Positions 5,118 through 6,753 of a stretch of DNA of 6,753 nt are shown here, one piece after another. Made by a program: the position numbers and the translations under genes. Source of the DNA: an uncultured Erysipelotrichaceae bacterium (GTDB lineage Bacteria > Bacillota_I > Bacilli_A > RF39 > UBA660); NCBI GenBank assembly GCA_902783405.1, contig CACZQZ010000035.1, positions 1 through 6,753 on the forward strand. Reading direction: 5' to 3'. Numbering within the stretch: the stretch's first letter is position 1; each line of letters opens with the position of its first letter. Below the pieces are notes generated by a model. It was not told the origin of the DNA. It saw only the letters and a list, made by a program, of their open reading frames with translations, and did no database searches.

Positions 5118-5510
5118 ATAAAAAGAAGTAAAACAATTTTTGAATGGCTTATATACATGATTGGCTATGCTTTTATATTAATTATAGTTTCTATTTTATT
5201 TCCAAAGACCTTTTATATTGATAATGGTCTTTATGGATTATGGGGACTTTTAGCCGCAATTATTATTTATGGACTTAATAAAACCGTAAAGCCTTTAATC
5301 GTTTGGTTAACGCTACCTTTAACGGCGCTTACTTTAGGTTTGTTTTATCCATTTATTAATGTATTTATTTTACATATTGTGCATTTTATTTTAGGAAGTC
5401 ATTTTGAAATACATGGACTTTTTATGAGTTTTTTAGTAGCTGTTTTAATTTCAACCATGAATTTTTTAATGGATGAAATGATTATAAAACCACTATTAGC
5501 AAAGGATTGA
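5115..5510 (+). CDS. Small integral membrane protein, YvlD-like (superfamily IV holin-like family)
   Basis: 131 residues, mostly hydrophobic, with about four membrane segments (roughly 9-29, 38-54, 62-92 as one or two passes, and 100-118). The central stretch NKTVKPLIVWLTLPLTALTLG (55-75, quoted in outline) followed by INVFIL is characteristic of the small-membrane-protein family that includes Bacillus YvlD and is often annotated as phage holin family 4. Despite that name, chromosomal members are not associated with phage lysis and their role is not settled. The length fits the family. The start is uncertain: the ATG at 5115 has no close ribosome site (see the initiation-region entry), and CTG 5094 would add seven residues. 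The gene ends 4 bases before lgt and is probably co-transcribed with it. This suggests an envelope-related role, which is inference from position only. Confidence 0.85.
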   Translation: MIKRSKTIFEWLIYMIGYAFILIIVSILFPKTFYIDNGLYGLWGLLAAIIIYGLNKTVKPLIVWLTLPLTALTLGLFYPFINVFILHIVHFILGSHFEIHGLFMSFLVAVLISTMNFLMDEMIIKPLLAKD

Positions 5511-5514
5511 TGAT

Positions 5515-6330
5515 ATGAATAGTATTTTATTAGATCTTGGATTTATCAAAATATATTGGTATTCAGTGTTTATCTTTTTAGGTTTTTTAGTTGGGGGAAC
5601 AATGGTATTAAGAGAAACAAGAAAATTTAAAATACCAGATGATTTTACAACCAATTTATTCTTTTATGTTTTTGTATTTGGTATGATTGGTGCAAGACTA
5701 TATTATGTAGCATTTAATTTTGATTATTATAGTACTAATCTTCTTGATATATTCAAAATATGGGAAGGTGGGCTTGCGATTCATGGAGGTCTTATTTTTG
5801 GAATTATGGTCGTTTTGTTTCAGTGTAAAAGAAATAAACTTCCTTTTTTAAAAATACTTGATATGGTTGTTGTAGGATTAATTATAGGTCAAGCTATTGG
5901 AAGATGGGGAAATTTCACGAATGGAGAAGCTTTTGGTCCTATTACCACTTTAGAAAAATTAACATCTATGCATTTACCAAAATTTATCATTGATGGTATG
6001 TATATTCATGAAAATTATCATGTACCTACCTTTTTATATGAATCTATTTGGTGTTTCATAGGATTTATTGTTTTATTAATCATTAGAAGATTACGTTATA
6101 CCAAAAATGGAAATGTTTTTGCATCTTACCTTATTTGGTATGGACTTGGAAGATGTTATATTGAACATTTAAGGACAGATAGTTTGATGCTTGGAAACTT
6201 TAAAATGGCTCAAATTGTATCAATTTTAATGATTGTTATAGGAATTATTATCATTATAAAAAATCTAAAGTATTCTGCTTTTGATAATAATTATAAAGAT
6301 CGATTAGATACTTCAAAAATGCATTATTAA
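5515..6330 (+). CDS. lgt: Prolipoprotein diacylglyceryl transferase (Lgt)
   Basis: Lgt transfers a diacylglyceryl group from phosphatidylglycerol to the lipobox cysteine of prelipoproteins at the outer face of the cytoplasmic membrane, the first step in lipoprotein maturation. The 271-residue polytopic protein shows the family hallmarks: an N-terminal region with IKIYWYSVFI (11-20); GGLAIHGG (85-92, with the conserved His90); the signature GRWGNFTNGEAFG (129-141, with Arg130, Asn133 and Glu138); PTFLYES (171-177); and the C-terminal GLGRCYIEHLRTD (210-222, with Arg213 and Glu217). About seven hydrophobic segments are spread along it. The ribosome site AAAGGA (5501-5506) is inside the end of the preceding gene, 8 bases before the start. 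The gene is complete, with no sign of damage. It follows the YvlD-like gene after 4 bases and leads straight into yvcK. Confidence 0.97.
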   Translation: MNSILLDLGFIKIYWYSVFIFLGFLVGGTMVLRETRKFKIPDDFTTNLFFYVFVFGMIGARLYYVAFNFDYYSTNLLDIFKIWEGGLAIHGGLIFGIMVVLFQCKRNKLPFLKILDMVVVGLIIGQAIGRWGNFTNGEAFGPITTLEKLTSMHLPKFIIDGMYIHENYHVPTFLYESIWCFIGFIVLLIIRRLRYTKNGNVFASYLIWYGLGRCYIEHLRTDSLMLGNFKMAQIVSILMIVIGIIIIIKNLKYSAFDNNYKDRLDTSKMHY

Positions 6331-6340
6331 GGAGGACAAA

Positions 6341-6753
6341 ATGAAAAAAAATGTTGTTGTTTTTGGTGGTGGAACAGGAATGTCTACCTTACTTAAAGGA
6401 TTAAAAGAATTTCCAATTAATATCACGTCTGTTGTTTCTGTTTGTGATGATGGAAGAAGTACCGGAAGACTTAGAGAAGAATTTCATATGCCAGCAGTTG
6501 GAGATATAAGACAAGTTTTGGTTGCTTTATCTGAAACAGAACCTTTACTTGAACAAGTTTTAAATTATAGATTTCAAACAAGTAGTGATTTAAATGGTCA
6601 TCCTGTTGGAAACTTAATGCTTACAGCTTTAAGTAATATTACAGGAAGTTTATCTGATGGTATAGAAGGACTTTCTAAAGTTCTTAATTTAAAAGGAGAA
6701 GTTCTTCCCTTTACGGAAGATAATATAACTTTAGTGGCTGAAATGGATGATGG
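6341..6753 (+). CDS. yvcK: YvcK/GlmR family protein, N-terminal part (cut by the window end)
   Basis: The first 137 codons of a CofD-like Rossmann protein. Landmarks are the nucleotide-binding loop VVVFGGGTGMSTLL (5-18), DDGRSTGRLR (36-45), PAVGDIRQVL (51-60) and NGHPVGNLML, which together match the YvcK (GlmR) family. In Bacillus subtilis this protein binds UDP-GlcNAc and supports cell-wall precursor synthesis by acting on GlmS, especially on gluconeogenic carbon sources. In B. subtilis yvcK lies next to rapZ (yvcJ) and whiA; here those would be expected just beyond the right edge. DDGRST differs from the common DDGGSS form at two positions. An optimal ribosome site, AAGGAGGA (6329-6336), overlaps the lgt stop codon, so it is almost certainly translated from the lgt message. 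The identification is firm; the C-terminal half is not visible. Confidence 0.95.
   Translation, partial: MKKNVVVFGGGTGMSTLLKGLKEFPINITSVVSVCDDGRSTGRLREEFHMPAVGDIRQVLVALSETEPLLEQVLNYRFQTSSDLNGHPVGNLMLTALSNITGSLSDGIEGLSKVLNLKGEVLPFTEDNITLVAEMDD

Noticed and set aside
5115..5510. Phage lysis holin, implying a prophage
   Set aside because: The family name is holin-like, but the gene is in a chromosomal block between uvrB and lgt with no endolysin or phage structural gene.
5508..5513. Alternative code with TGA read as tryptophan, as in mycoplasmas
   Set aside because: Tryptophan codons in the clear genes are TGG, no in-frame TGA is found inside them, and the YvlD-like gene ends naturally at TGA just before lgt.

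Overview
This is a strongly AT-rich window with standard-code Gram-positive gene structure: strong AAGGAGG-type ribosome sites, short intergenic gaps, tryptophan read as TGG, and TGA and TAG used as stops. The gene set (uvrB, a superfamily IV holin-like membrane protein, lgt, yvcK/glmR) is typical of Bacillota. The extreme AT bias and the NPQTG-anchored surface protein suggest an uncultured, host-associated Bacilli or Erysipelotrichia-like lineage. That lineage assignment is inference.

Left part (1-1463). The window opens inside a gene that ends at 283 and encodes a charged, coiled-coil tail of unknown function. An unusual leader of about 200 bases follows. It has a strong extended -10 promoter, a possible hairpin or pseudoknot, a terminator-like hairpin with a U-run in mid-leader, and two tiny upstream ORFs, the second overlapping the next start as ATGA. 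The leader precedes a KilA-N domain protein (536-1417), a phage-antirepressor-type DNA-binding protein with no other phage gene in view.

Middle part (1436-3059). A symmetrical bidirectional terminator separates the KilA-N gene from a convergent gene for a secreted, probably sortase-anchored surface protein (2869-1469, minus strand). This protein has two tandem copies of a module of about 167 residues, an Ig-like domain, and an NPQTGD-membrane-KK tail. A divergent intergenic region carries its promoter and the promoter of uvrB.

Right part (3060-6753). All genes are on the plus strand: uvrB (complete), a small YvlD-like four-helix membrane protein with an odd translation start, lgt (complete) and yvcK/glmR (cut off by the window end). 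The YvlD-like gene and lgt are 4 bases apart, and the yvcK ribosome site overlaps the lgt stop, so these three look co-transcribed from a promoter at 5028-5056. They are envelope genes: Lgt lipidates lipoproteins, and YvcK/GlmR links carbon metabolism to cell-wall precursor synthesis.

The chromosomal core is ordinary. The most unusual elements are the layered leader of the KilA-N gene, the start region of the YvlD-like gene (ribosome site separated from the ATG by a perfect hairpin, or a CTG start), and the exact 33-base repeats spaced 167 codons apart in the surface-protein gene. I found no CRISPR array, tRNA, rRNA, transposase or convincing new defence system.
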